From NCBI GenBank assembly GCA_024637145.1, contig JAGXFQ010000028.1, positions 17,822 to 81,821 on the forward strand: a stretch of DNA of 64,000 nucleotides, in the 5' to 3' direction. Of the stretch, positions 17,782 through 27,668 are shown piece after piece. The number at the start of each line of letters is the position of its first letter. Positions within the stretch are counted from its first letter, which is position 1. Origin of the DNA: Desulfobulbaceae bacterium. Lineage in GTDB: Bacteria > Desulfobacterota > Desulfobulbia > Desulfobulbales > SURF-16. The notes under the pieces were generated by a model. The model worked only from the letters and a program-made list of their open reading frames with translations, was not told where the DNA came from and did no database searches. The translations under genes were made by a program, and so were the position numbers.

Positions 17782-18900
17782 TTAACGATCAATCTCTGGG
17801 ATGACCAGGTCAAGGCTGCCCATGAAAGCCAGACCATCCGCCAGCAACATGCCTCTACTTGCCTCCTGAAAGAGACTCAGGTTCGAGAATGTCGGGGAGC
17901 GTAATTTCATGCGATAGGCCTGGTTTGCACCATCACTTACAGCCCGGATGGCAAAGGTGCCGCGGGCCGCTTCCACGGCGTGATAATAGTCACCGGCCGC
18001 CGGCTTGATCATCTTGGGCACCTTCTCCGCCATCACCGGCCCTTCGGGGATCTTGGCAATGGCCTGTTCAATAATGCGCAGACACTGCTCCATTTCATCC
18101 ATGCGCACCATGAAACGGGCCATGGAGTCCCCTTCCGGGTAGACCGGCACATCAAAATCAAGCTCAGGATAAATGGAATAGGGTTCGTTTTTACGCAGAT
18201 CATAATTAATGCCGGAGCCGCGCAGCACGGGGCCAGTGGCGCCATATTTGCGGCACATCTCGGCCGAGACCGGGCCAACCCCTTCTAGGCGCTGCCTGAG
18301 AATGACATTCTTGGTAACCAGATTATGGTACATGGGCAGCCGGGTGCGTAACCGCTTGACAAAGGCCAGACAGCCGCTCAGGAAATCATCCTCAACATCG
18401 TTATAACAACCGCCGAAAAGATAATAGCAATAGGTGAGGCGGGAACCGGTGACCGCTTCGAGGAGATCAAGAATCTGCTCGCGATCATCAAAGGCATAAA
18501 GCAGGGGGGTAAAACCGCCCAGGTCGAGGACAAAGGCGCCAAACCAGAGAAGATGGCTGGAGATACGATTCATCTCCGTGGTAATCACCCGGATATACTC
18601 GGCCCGTTCCGGTACCTCAATGCCGGCCATCTTTTCCACCAGTTCCACATAACCGAGATTATAGGAGAGGGCGGAGAGATAATCGAGACGGCCCATGTTG
18701 GGGAGATACTGGGCCCAGCTCCTGTTTTCCCCCATGAGTTCATGCATGCGATGGATATAGCCGAGAACCGGTTCGGCATCGACGATGTACTCGCCATCCA
18801 TCAGAAGCTTGACCCGGAGCACCCCGTGGGTGGCGGGATGCTGGGGGCCCAGATTGAGCTCGAAACGTTCTTGGTTCTGGCTGAGTGGTTGGCTACTCAT
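17782..18900 (-). CDS. nuoD: Complex I subunit D (49-kDa homolog)
   Basis: NuoD, related to the large subunit of NiFe hydrogenases, lines the quinone site with NuoB. The 372-residue protein has the opening LNLGPQHPATHGVLR near residue 16 with its quinone-site histidines, GYIHRMHELMGENRSWAQYLP near residue 47, RGSGINYDLRKNEPY near residue 228 and the C-terminal DLVIPEIDR. It is a separate gene rather than a nuoCD fusion. It lies three bases after nuoC. Confidence 0.97.
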   Translation of the reverse strand: MSSQPLSQNQERFELNLGPQHPATHGVLRVKLLMDGEYIVDAEPVLGYIHRMHELMGENRSWAQYLPNMGRLDYLSALSYNLGYVELVEKMAGIEVPERAEYIRVITTEMNRISSHLLWFGAFVLDLGGFTPLLYAFDDREQILDLLEAVTGSRLTYCYYLFGGCYNDVEDDFLSGCLAFVKRLRTRLPMYHNLVTKNVILRQRLEGVGPVSAEMCRKYGATGPVLRGSGINYDLRKNEPYSIYPELDFDVPVYPEGDSMARFMVRMDEMEQCLRIIEQAIAKIPEGPVMAEKVPKMIKPAAGDYYHAVEAARGTFAIRAVSDGANQAYRMKLRSPTFSNLSLFQEASRGMLLADGLAFMGSLDLVIPEIDR

Positions 18901-18903
18901 GGC

Positions 18904-19458
18904 TTAACATCCTTTGAAATCTTTGAGCAAGGGATGGAAATCACAATCTTCCGGCAACAGGAGGTACTCTAACTGCGGATGCCCTTCGAAATGGATACCG
19001 AAGAAATCAAAGGTCTCCCGCTCATGCCAGTTGGCGCCGGGGAAGACCCCGGAGACGGTGGGGATAGTGGGCTCATGGCGGGAGATACGGGCGCGCACTA
19101 CAACGCGGAAGCAGGAACCACCGGTGTAGGAGTAGTCATAGACCACTTCCAGTTCCTGATCGTTAATCCAGTCGACCCCGGTAATGGCCTCCAGGGTCAT
19201 GCCCGCCTCATCCAGTATCTGAGCGGCACGCACCACCTGATCGCCCTGGATCTGCACATCAACATGGACACCCCGCACCGCATAATCAACCTCAAGCACC
19301 CCGTTTCTGCGGGGCTCGGGGGGGATGGCCGTCTGGGGTTTAGCCTCTTCCTCGCCGGCGGGGCCGGCCACGGCGGCCACACTTGCCACTTCTGGCTGGT
19401 CAGCCATGCCCTCAGCGGCCAGGGCCTGCAGTTCTTGAATTACATTTTCTTTGTTCAT
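18904..19458 (-). CDS. nuoC: Complex I subunit C (30-kDa homolog)
   Basis: NuoC is a hydrophilic-arm subunit that packs against NuoD. The 184-residue product has an acidic, alanine-rich N-terminal extension of about 60 residues. The conserved domain follows, with [21 protein letters not shown] near residue 141 and a typical [16 protein letters not shown] end. Its ATG overlaps the nuoB stop by four bases. Confidence 0.95.
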   Translation of the reverse strand: MNKENVIQELQALAAEGMADQPEVASVAAVAGPAGEEEAKPQTAIPPEPRRNGVLEVDYAVRGVHVDVQIQGDQVVRAAQILDEAGMTLEAITGVDWINDQELEVVYDYSYTGGSCFRVVVRARISRHEPTIPTVSGVFPGANWHERETFDFFGIHFEGHPQLEYLLLPEDCDFHPLLKDFKGC

Positions 19459-19964
19459 GGCTGACTCAATCCGGATTCAACTCTCGGCCACCTACGGTTG
19501 CCGGTAATCTTTTCTTCAAGCTCCAGAATACCCTCGATCAAGGCCTCAGGCCGAGGCGGACAGCCTGGAATATAAATATCCACCGGCAGAAAGGTATCTG
19601 CCCCTTCAACAATACCGTACTGACCGGCAAACTTGAACGGCCCCCCGGAGATGGCACAATTGCCCATGGCAATAACCCATTTCGGCTCCGGCATCTGGTC
19701 ATACAAGGTCTTGACAGCCGGAAGCATCTTTTTGGAGATGGTACCGGCCACGATCATGACATCACATTGCCTGGGTGAAGGCCTGAACACCTCAGCGCCA
19801 AAACGGGACAGATCAAAGCGGCTGGCACCGGCGGCCATCATCTCGATGGCGCAGCAGGCCAGACCAAAGGTCATGGGCCACAATGAATTTGCCCGGCCTA
19901 TGGCCAGGACCTTATCGACCGTAGAAAGCTGAACTATTGACGATGGTATACTTTCCGATCCCAC
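19455..19964 (-). CDS. nuoB: Complex I subunit B (N2 cluster subunit)
   Basis: NuoB binds the terminal [4Fe-4S] cluster N2 that reduces quinone. The 169-residue protein has all the ligand cysteines: the tandem pair in [11 protein letters not shown] near residue 36, GNCAISGG near residue 101 and [11 protein letters not shown] near residue 131. Translation begins at a GTG at 19964 that lies inside the end of nuoA (31-base overlap). Confidence 0.96.
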   Translation of the reverse strand: MGSESIPSSIVQLSTVDKVLAIGRANSLWPMTFGLACCAIEMMAAGASRFDLSRFGAEVFRPSPRQCDVMIVAGTISKKMLPAVKTLYDQMPEPKWVIAMGNCAISGGPFKFAGQYGIVEGADTFLPVDIYIPGCPPRPEALIEGILELEEKITGNRRWPRVESGLSQP

Positions 19965-20344
19965 TTGAAGACTCCCTTTTTCCAGGCATATACAAGTGCC
20001 AGTGACAAAATTGCAACAAAGATGGCGACCTCAACAAAATCCCGAATTCCCCCAGCAAACTGACCGGAATTATAGGCCATGGCCACCGGAAAGAGAAACA
20101 GCACATCCACATCAAAGGCGAGAAACATCAGGGCATAAAGGTAAAAAACCATACCATAACGAATCCAGGCTGGTCCGATGGGATCCATGCCGCATTCGAT
20201 GAATTGACTTGTCTTATTGGCAATATTTCTTGTTTTTCGAGGGCTGAGCAGATAGACGATAATAAAGGGGCCCACGGCAAAACCGAGACCACCAAGAAAA
20301 AAGGCGGCGATATAAAAAAGATCACCCAGAGAAGCTGCTGACAT
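19934..20344 (-). CDS. nuoA: Complex I subunit A
   Basis: NuoA is a three-helix subunit at the base of the membrane arm. The 136-residue product has the conserved segment with [39 protein letters not shown] near residue 48, including the acidic residues of the family. An ATG at 20464 would add 40 residues, but it begins only a few bases after the predicted transcription start. The ATG at 20344 gives the usual length and has GGAG nearby. It is the first gene of the complex I operon. Confidence 0.92.
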   Translation of the reverse strand: MSAASLGDLFYIAAFFLGGLGFAVGPFIIVYLLSPRKTRNIANKTSQFIECGMDPIGPAWIRYGMVFYLYALMFLAFDVDVLFLFPVAMAYNSGQFAGGIRDFVEVAIFVAILSLALVYAWKKGVFKWDRKVYHRQ

Positions 20345-20474
20345 ATCCACGATCTCCACTTCCTTAATAAATATTTGCCACTGAAACTCCCATTTCATAA
20401 GCGCCGGAAAAGATCCTGCGGTTATGGCAAATTCCCTCTCTTTAGCATCCGTATTTATGCTCAATTAGCCACAT

Positions 20475-20503
20475 GTTCTAGTCGAATCAGCCACCAGTGT
20501 CAA
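20475..20503 (-). promoter_or_regulatory. Sigma70-type promoter for the complex I operon
   Basis: On the minus strand a perfect TTGACA -35 box (20498-20503) is separated by 17 bases from TAGAAC (20475-20480), a 4-of-6 match to TATAAT. It points into nuoA and lies immediately after the terminator of the upstream mpl unit. Predicted leader length is about 120 bases. Confidence 0.75.
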
Positions 20504-20507
20504 CCAG

Positions 20508-20553
20508 AAAAATGAATGCCTATTCACAATAAGATGAATAGGCATTCATTTTT
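20508..20553 (-). terminator. Intrinsic terminator after mpl
   Basis: A perfect 19-bp stem (20508-20526 with 20535-20553, eight-base loop) begins with A5 and ends with T5. It therefore acts as a minus-strand terminator for the mpl transcript and could work in both directions. It lies about 70 bases past the mpl stop and just before the nuoA promoter. Confidence 0.85.
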
Positions 20554-20620
20554 AGACAACAGGCGAATCTAGCCATTCAACATATTGTTATAACGAAATA
20601 AATTTAGGAAAAAGCAGGGC

Positions 20621-22075
20621 CTACCTGAGAGCCAGGGCAGCCAGAAGGCGTTGGTGGATATTATCAAAACCACCATTGGAAAGGACGGCAACCACATCTC
20701 CTGAGTGGAGAGTGGCAAGAAGATGCGCCAGAATCAAATCGGCATCCTGAAAACAGGCAGCCTGCTGCCCCCGGGCCCTCAGGTCCGCGGCAAGTCGAGC
20801 GGCTGAAAAGTGATCCTCAGGGGCCACCCCCATAAGGGGCTCAGGTTCCTTGATAACAACCTCATGGGCATCGGCAAAGACCTGGGCATAGCGCTCCTGA
20901 AAAATTGTCCGGCGACTGGAGTTGGTGCGGGGTTCAAAAACAGCGACCAAACGCTGGCCCGGATAGGCTCCCCTGAGGGCGGCCAAGGTCTCCTGCACGG
21001 CAGTGGGATGATGGGCAAAATCATCAATCACCGTGACACCTGCTACCACCCCCCTCACCTCCTGGCGGCGACAGACCCCCTGAAAGGCGGCAAGCTGGGC
21101 AGCCATCACCTCCTGGGTCATGCCGATTTCAGCAAGAACGGCCAGAACCGCCAGGGAGTTGAGGACATTATGACGGCCGGGCATTATGCTCTTGAAATCG
21201 CCGGCAACCCTGCCCTGGCGCCGCAGGGTAAATGTCGTAAAGCCCCCGGAATGGGCCATATCCTGAAAAGACCAATCCCAGGCCGGATCCAGGCCGTAGG
21301 AAACCACTTTACAGGGTGCGCTCTGACAGAGATCGCGGATGACCGGGTCATCAAAACAGGCGACCAAGACACCATCCGTCGGCATAATAGCCACCAGACG
21401 GGCGAAAGAGGCCCGCACTGCCGCAAAATCCGCATAGATGTCCGCATGATCGAATTCCACCGAGGTGAGAATGGCGATCTGCGGCTGGTAGTGAAGAAAT
21501 TTGGGTCCTTTATCGAAGAAGGCGGTGTCATACTCATCACCCTCCACTACAAAATAGGCACCCTCGCCCAGGTGAAAATTTGCCTGAAAGGCCTTGACGA
21601 TGCCACCGATCATAAAACCGGGATCAAGGCCGGCCCCGGCCAGCATGGTGGCCAGTATGGAGGAGGTGGTTGTCTTGCCATGGGTGCCGGCCACCACCAG
21701 CGCTGTTTTGTTGGCCAGAAACTTCTCCGCCAGGGCCTGGGGAAAAGAGACATAGGGTATGGCCTGCCGGGCAAGCTCAAGGGCCTCGGGATTTTCACGC
21801 CTGATAACATTACCCACCACGACAAGATCGGGGCGGGGATGCAGATTGTCGGCCCGATAGCCCTCCTGCACCTGGACGCCAGAGGCAGCCAGATAGTCGC
21901 TCATGGGCGGATAGACCTGGCTGTCGGAGCCACTGATAGTGTATCCCGCCTTCTTGAGGAGGCCCGCCATGGCGGCCATGCCGGTGCCGCCTACACCCAT
22001 GAGATGGATATGATGTGGATCTACAGGAAAGAAATTAAGGGATGGATCCAAAAGGGGCAGGCAGCCTGGGCTCAT
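20621..22075 (-). CDS. mpl: UDP-MurNAc:L-Ala-gamma-D-Glu-mDAP tripeptide ligase
   Basis: Mpl recycles murein tripeptide by joining it to UDP-MurNAc in the cytoplasm. The 484-residue protein has the Mur ligase fold: an N-terminal Rossmann motif (HLMGVGGTGMAAMAGLL near residue 23), the ATP loop VAGTHGKTTTSS near residue 127 and the EFDHADIY motif. The EGDEYDTAFFDKGPKFLHY segment near residue 177 separates Mpl from MurC. A C-terminal Mur ligase domain contains DDFAHHPTAV. The start overlaps the preceding small gene by four bases. MurC remains a less likely reading because it normally sits in the dcw cluster. Confidence 0.92.
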   Translation of the reverse strand: MSPGCLPLLDPSLNFFPVDPHHIHLMGVGGTGMAAMAGLLKKAGYTISGSDSQVYPPMSDYLAASGVQVQEGYRADNLHPRPDLVVVGNVIRRENPEALELARQAIPYVSFPQALAEKFLANKTALVVAGTHGKTTTSSILATMLAGAGLDPGFMIGGIVKAFQANFHLGEGAYFVVEGDEYDTAFFDKGPKFLHYQPQIAILTSVEFDHADIYADFAAVRASFARLVAIMPTDGVLVACFDDPVIRDLCQSAPCKVVSYGLDPAWDWSFQDMAHSGGFTTFTLRRQGRVAGDFKSIMPGRHNVLNSLAVLAVLAEIGMTQEVMAAQLAAFQGVCRRQEVRGVVAGVTVIDDFAHHPTAVQETLAALRGAYPGQRLVAVFEPRTNSSRRTIFQERYAQVFADAHEVVIKEPEPLMGVAPEDHFSAARLAADLRARGQQAACFQDADLILAHLLATLHSGDVVAVLSNGGFDNIHQRLLAALALR

Positions 22076-22284
22076 GCGCCCTCCTTGGCGACAGCCCCCC
22101 CTCTGGCGACCTCGCTCACCGTCCGATGCACGTCCTGAAAGGTTTCATCGAATTTGATGGGCGAAAGACGTCCCACCTCAATGAACTTGATAACCACCTC
22201 TTTGGTAATTTTCATGATCAACTCATCGGTGATGGGCTTATGGGGGGTTGAACCAGAAGGTTCCTTGTTGGGCTGTTCAGACAT
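22072..22284 (-). CDS. Conserved-looking small protein upstream of mpl, function unknown
   Basis: A 70-residue hydrophilic protein starting at the ATG at 22284, preceded by GGAGGAG at good spacing. The N-terminal 20 residues are polar and proline-rich; the remainder (ITDELIMKITKEVVIKFIEVGRL onward) looks like two amphipathic helices. I do not recognise the family. The last four bases overlap the mpl start, so it is co-translated with mpl and probably real. Confidence 0.75.
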   Translation of the reverse strand: MSEQPNKEPSGSTPHKPITDELIMKITKEVVIKFIEVGRLSPIKFDETFQDVHRTVSEVARGGAVAKEGA

Positions 22285-22310
22285 ATCGGCTCCTCCAGAA
22301 ATCAGAAACA

Positions 22311-22366
22311 AAAAAAAAGCCTCTGCGGCAGGAAGAAGGCCAATTCAACGTCACCAACAGAGGCTT
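22311..22366 (-). terminator. Likely terminator downstream of tRNA-Ala
   Basis: Minus-strand arms of 9 bases (22358-22366 with 22317-22325) enclose a 32-base loop and are followed by a run of eight to nine U residues. It lies 80 bases past tRNA-Ala and before the small gene at 22284. The long loop makes the call moderate. Confidence 0.6.
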
Positions 22367-22445
22367 ATCCTTAATATTGGGAAAAACTTGAAGAGCCCTC
22401 CCCGATTAAAGACCAAAAGAGGTATCATGAAGAAAAAAATAGAAA

Positions 22446-22521
22446 TGGTGGAGCTAGGCGGGATCGAACCGCCGGCCTCTTGAATGCCATTCAAGCGCTC
22501 TCCCAGCTGAGCTATAGCCCC
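22446..22521 (-). tRNA. tRNA-Ala (anticodon GGC)
   Basis: A 76-nt minus-strand cloverleaf: acceptor GGGGCTA paired with TAGCTCC (one G-T pair), D-arm GCTCAGCTGGGAGAGC, anticodon stem CTTGA/TCAAG around loop ATGGCAT (anticodon GGC), and T-arm with GGTTCGATCCC. The 3' CCA is encoded. Confidence 0.96.
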
Positions 22522-22755
22522 TTTAAACCATGTGAAAAGGTGAGGGCTATTAAAGCCGATGCCCGGTTGGCTGTCAACATTTTTCCACCCAGCCTCATCT
22601 CTTTTTTTCTCGGCCCCACCCACGCCCTCCCCGGCCGGGAAAAAGCCTTTTTATTGATCTCCACTTAAATTCCTGCTTACTTTTTTTTCTTATCTTAAGT
22701 ATGGTTGGTCGCGAATTGATACTAATTACTATTAACACATTACCGGGAGAAGCCC

Positions 22756-23945
22756 ATGGCCACCAAGAAACCCTATCGCTACACCGCAGACGATCTTTTT
22801 TGCGCAACTCATAGCTAAGCCCGACTTTGTTCTTCTTGATGTCCGCAACCAAAAAGATTTTGACAATTTCGCCGTGGAAGGCCCCTCTTTTCTTCCGTAT
22901 ATCAATATTCCCTATTATGATTTTATTGAGGATATTGAGGGCAGTGTTGCCAGGGTTCCGGCCGGCCAGAAGATCAAAGTGGTATGCGCCAAAGAAAACT
23001 CCGCAAAATTTGTCTGCGAGCAACTGCTGGCCAATGGCTTCACCGATGTGGGCTACCTGGAGGACGGCATTGTCTCCTGGGGCAATATGCTTGCCCCCCG
23101 CCGAATCACCCCGACCGACGCCCCCCTATGAACTCTACCAGATGATCCGCCCCGGCAAGGCAGCGTGCAGCTATATGCTGGTGGCGGGCAACGAGGCCGC
23201 CGTCTTTGACCCTTCAGCAAACATTCTTTTTTACCAGGATTTCGCCAAAAAAAGGGGCGCCAAAATAATCAAGACCTTTGAGACCCATCGCCAGGCCGAT
23301 TATATCGCCGGCAGCATCCCTCTCCACAATGCCATTGGCGCTGAAATCATGGTTATGCCGACGGACTTCGCAGGGGCAGACTTCCCCTACACCCCCCTCA
23401 CCGATGGCCAGACCCTCTCCCTCAGCACCGGCCCGGAAATCAGCGTTATCCACACCCCCGGCCACACCCTGGGCTCCACCAGTTACCTCATTGACGGCAA
23501 ATTTCTCCTCAGCGGCGACACCATTTTTATCCAGTCCACCGGCCGACCAGACTTAGGCGGCAAGAGTGAGGAGTGGTCCCGCATCCTGTATCTCACCCTG
23601 ATGATCATCCTGCGCGACATGGACGATGAGATTCTGGTTCTGCCCGGCCACTACACCCTATGGACAGAGGCCGACCAGGACCTGGTTTTTGCCGCCACCC
23701 TGGGCTCTCTCAAGAAAAACAATATCGCCTTCCACTTCATTCATGAGGGCAATTTTGCCGCCTTTATCAAGGAAAATCTCCGCCCCCAGCCGGCAATATA
23801 TGCCGACATCCGCCGCATCAATGGCGGCTGGCTCAAGGTGGATCAGGCCGAACAAAACACCATGGATCTGGGCAAAAATGAATGCGGGGCCAGCCATTAC
23901 GGCAAGGTCGGCGTCAGCGCCGAAGCCGAGCGCCAGAAGGGTTAG
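22756..23945 (+). pseudogene. Rhodanese / metallo-beta-lactamase-fold sulfur-handling protein, interrupted by two frameshifts
   Basis: Read through two +1 steps, this locus encodes one protein of about 395 residues. An ATG at 22756 with GGGAGAAG upstream opens an N-terminal rhodanese domain (FVLLDVRNQKDF, then VVCAKENS around the expected catalytic cysteine). A metallo-beta-lactamase fold follows (HTPGHTLGS, SGDTIF, LPGHYT). The frame breaks at a T6 run (22796-22801) and at a C6 run (23121-23126); removing one base from each restores the frame. Both breaks are in homopolymers, so assembly error is possible. The usual first metal motif HxHxDH reads THRQADY here, so metal binding may be altered. 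Persulfide or glyoxalase II-like activity is the family expectation. Confidence 0.75.
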
Positions 23946-24047
23946 GCCTTGCCGCCCTGCAGTCTTCGCCAGGCAACATTGACAGGCCGCCAGATAAGAA
24001 TTATTATCATTTACTAAGAATTAATCATCCCACCAGCGAGGCAAAAT

Positions 24048-24242
24048 ATGAAAATTACAATTGACCAGAATGTTGTGGAGTTTATCCCTGAGAACCCTGT
24101 TGAAACCGAAGATCTTGAAAACCTGTGGCGCATCACGGTAGACTGTCTTAATCACAATAAGCGCCTCTCTCCCATTGGCGAGTTTGTCCCCGGCAAGAGC
24201 GAGCAGGCCCGCTTTGTCGTTGAAGAGGTCAAACCCACGTAA
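24048..24242 (+). CDS. Small acidic protein, function unknown
   Basis: A 64-residue protein starting at an ATG with a GAGGC sequence upstream. It reads as alternating short strands and one helix (LENLWRITVDCLNHNKR), with an acidic front half, one cysteine and a VVEEVKPT end. No transmembrane segment or signal is visible. I do not recognise the family. It lies between the rhodanese/MBL gene and rubredoxin on the same strand and may share their transcript. Confidence 0.65.
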   Translation: MKITIDQNVVEFIPENPVETEDLENLWRITVDCLNHNKRLSPIGEFVPGKSEQARFVVEEVKPT

Positions 24243-24354
24243 GGCAGCACCCGGCTGACAAATGGCCTCATCAGAGAAAAGTACCGGAATGAGCGACGAC
24301 TGGCCAGGTACGGCCAAACAAACAAAACATAATTACCAACTTCAGGAGACAACA

Positions 24355-24513
24355 ATGGACAAATGGGAATGCCCCTGTGGCTACATCTATGACCCAGCAG
24401 AAGGAGATTATGAAAACGGCATTGAGCCGGGAACCAAGTGGGAAGATGTTCCAGAGGATTGGGTCTGCCCCAAATGCGGCGCCGAAAAAGCGGATTTCTG
24501 GAAGATCGATTAA
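24355..24513 (+). CDS. Rubredoxin with a CxC first knuckle
   Basis: Rubredoxins are small one-iron electron carriers used in anaerobes for oxygen and superoxide detoxification. The ATG at 24355 with AGGAGA upstream gives a 52-residue protein of family length. It has the typical YDPAEGD (residues 12-18) and EDWVCPKCG (34-42) segments. The second metal knuckle is normal (Cys38, Cys41), but the first reads ECPCGY (Cys6, Cys8), one residue shorter than the usual CxxC. The same frame is open upstream of the chosen start, but without rubredoxin character. Iron binding is still likely. Confidence 0.93.
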   Translation: MDKWECPCGYIYDPAEGDYENGIEPGTKWEDVPEDWVCPKCGAEKADFWKID

Positions 24514-24541
24514 GAGTCGATTGCAAGCATCTTCTATTGCC

Positions 24542-24591
24542 CCATAGAAAAAGGGGGAGCACTTTTATCAGTGCTCCCCCTTTTTCTATGG
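24542..24591 (+). terminator. Strong bidirectional terminator after rubredoxin
   Basis: A perfect 21-bp stem (24542-24562 with 24571-24591, eight-base loop) contains an internal A5/T5 pair of runs and lies about 30 bases past the rubredoxin stop. Confidence 0.85.
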
Positions 24592-26157
<1,566 letters not shown>

Positions 26158-26197
26158 GACGTTTCCACCCCGGCTTCTTAATCACCTGTTATTGCCC

Positions 26198-26252
26198 CTG
26201 AAAAAGGCTGAGGGATGAATTTATTGCTAATTCATCCCTCAGCCTTTTTCAG
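26198..26252 (+). terminator. Perfect 23-bp hairpin between mreB and mreC
   Basis: Arms 26198-26220 and 26230-26252 are perfectly complementary around a nine-base loop, and the right arm contains T5. It sits 40 bases after the mreB stop and 24 bases before mreC. It probably terminates most mreB transcripts and lets a fraction continue, giving more MreB than MreC (inference). Confidence 0.75.
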
Positions 26253-26275
26253 GCCTGCAGCCTCACCGAGCTTAC

Positions 26276-27112
26276 ATGAAAAAACGTCGGCATAGACCCA
26301 GCGCCCTCAAGACCTACTTTCTTTACGGCCTTGTCATTACGGTGCTGCTCATGATCATTATCACCACCGTGGGCCGCAGTCATTTCAATGTGCCGCAGAA
26401 ATTCGGGATGGACGTGGTGGGCAAGGGCCAATATGTAGTCACCCGGATGGTGGACGGCATCTCCCATGTCTGGGACAGCTATATCGCCCTGACCCATGTC
26501 CGTCATGAGAACCAGGTGCTTCGGGATGAACTGGACAGGGCCATCAACACCAACCAGGAATATCGTGAGGCCATGGCCGAGAATATGCGCCTCCACAAAC
26601 TGCTGCAGGTCAAAGAGAGCATCAAACCACCCACCCTGACGGCCAAGATCATCGGCCGTGACCCTTCCCTCTGGTTCCGCACCCTTACCATTGACCGGGG
26701 CACCAGTGACGGCCTGGAAAAGGGCATGCCGGTGATTACTGTTGAGGGGGTGGTGGGGCAGATCCTGGAAACATCACGGACCATATCCAAGGTGCTGCTG
26801 GCCCATGACCCCAATTCCGCTGTCAATGCCCTGATCCAGAAAAACAGGGTCCAGGGCATTGTCAAGGGCGAGGGACGGCCCGCCTATAACATGCACTACA
26901 TCCTGAAAAATGCCGATGTTGAAGAAGGGGATCTTATTGTGACCTCCGGCATGGGCGGCTCCTTTCCCAAGGGAATCCCGGTGGGAACCGTTGCCACGGT
27001 AACAAAATCAAAACGGGGCATGTTTCAGAAGATTACGGTCACCCCTGCGGTAAACTTCAGCCAGCTCGAGTACCTGATCGTTATCCTTCAACAAGATTCC
27101 CTGACGGATTGA
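26276..27112 (+). CDS. mreC: Rod shape-determining protein MreC
   Basis: MreC is a bitopic inner-membrane protein whose periplasmic domain organises the elongasome with PBP2. The 278-residue product has a basic N-terminus and one membrane helix at about residues 13-33. A coiled-coil region follows (VRHENQVLRDELDRAI near residue 73), then the beta-rich MreC domain with IGRDPSLWFRTLTIDRGTSDG near residue 124 and IVTSGMGGSFPKGIPVG near residue 220. There is no clear Shine-Dalgarno before its ATG. Its stop codon falls six bases before the mreD ATG. Confidence 0.95.
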   Translation: MKKRRHRPSALKTYFLYGLVITVLLMIIITTVGRSHFNVPQKFGMDVVGKGQYVVTRMVDGISHVWDSYIALTHVRHENQVLRDELDRAINTNQEYREAMAENMRLHKLLQVKESIKPPTLTAKIIGRDPSLWFRTLTIDRGTSDGLEKGMPVITVEGVVGQILETSRTISKVLLAHDPNSAVNALIQKNRVQGIVKGEGRPAYNMHYILKNADVEEGDLIVTSGMGGSFPKGIPVGTVATVTKSKRGMFQKITVTPAVNFSQLEYLIVILQQDSLTD

Positions 27113-27114
27113 TC

Positions 27115-27657
27115 ATGCCCTGCGCCCCCTTTATCCTTGTCGCCACCCTGCTTCTTATCCTGCAAACCTCCTTTTTCCCGGGCCTGCCGGGGTGGTTTGC
27201 CAAAATAGACCCCCTCTTTGTCCTGGTGGTCTTTGTCAGTGTCCGTCTTGACCCTTACCGGGGGGCGCTCCTGGTCATCTACATCGGCATGCTCACCGAC
27301 ATCTTTTCCGGCATCTATTCCGGACTCCACCCCGTGACCTACCTGGCCCTCCATTTCATGATCAAACTCCTCTCCAGACCCCTTGTCTTAAACGAACCCC
27401 CTCACCAGATACCCCTGGTGCTGGCCAGCTATATCTTTGTTATGGGCCTCACCCACATGATCACCACCCTGCTCTCTCCTGAGGCTATTTCCTTGTGGAG
27501 CTGGAAAGAAATTATTGTGCGCCTCTTGCTGCTGGCCCTGATCACCATGCCCCTTTTCAGCCTGTACGATTACATCATGAACAGACTCTCACCAAAAAAG
27601 GCCCTACAGATTCTTATCAAACCTGGGAACAAAAACAGGTTTCGGGATGACTTTTAA
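27115..27657 (+). CDS. mreD: Rod shape-determining protein MreD
   Basis: MreD is an integral membrane partner of MreC and MreB. The 180-residue, strongly hydrophobic protein has about five to six transmembrane helices and the family pattern of a central GMLTDIFSGIYSGLHP stretch near residue 60. The ATG at 27115 follows the mreC stop; a TTG at 27109 overlapping that stop is an alternative start that adds two residues. The context between mreC and the PBP2 gene is decisive, since MreD sequences are poorly conserved. Confidence 0.9.
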   Translation: MPCAPFILVATLLLILQTSFFPGLPGWFAKIDPLFVLVVFVSVRLDPYRGALLVIYIGMLTDIFSGIYSGLHPVTYLALHFMIKLLSRPLVLNEPPHQIPLVLASYIFVMGLTHMITTLLSPEAISLWSWKEIIVRLLLLALITMPLFSLYDYIMNRLSPKKALQILIKPGNKNRFRDDF

Positions 27658-27668
27658 GTTACTAAACC

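Noticed and set aside
20345..20464. Forty-residue N-terminal extension of NuoA
   Set aside because: Its ATG lies only a few bases from the predicted transcription start, and the shorter start gives the usual NuoA length.
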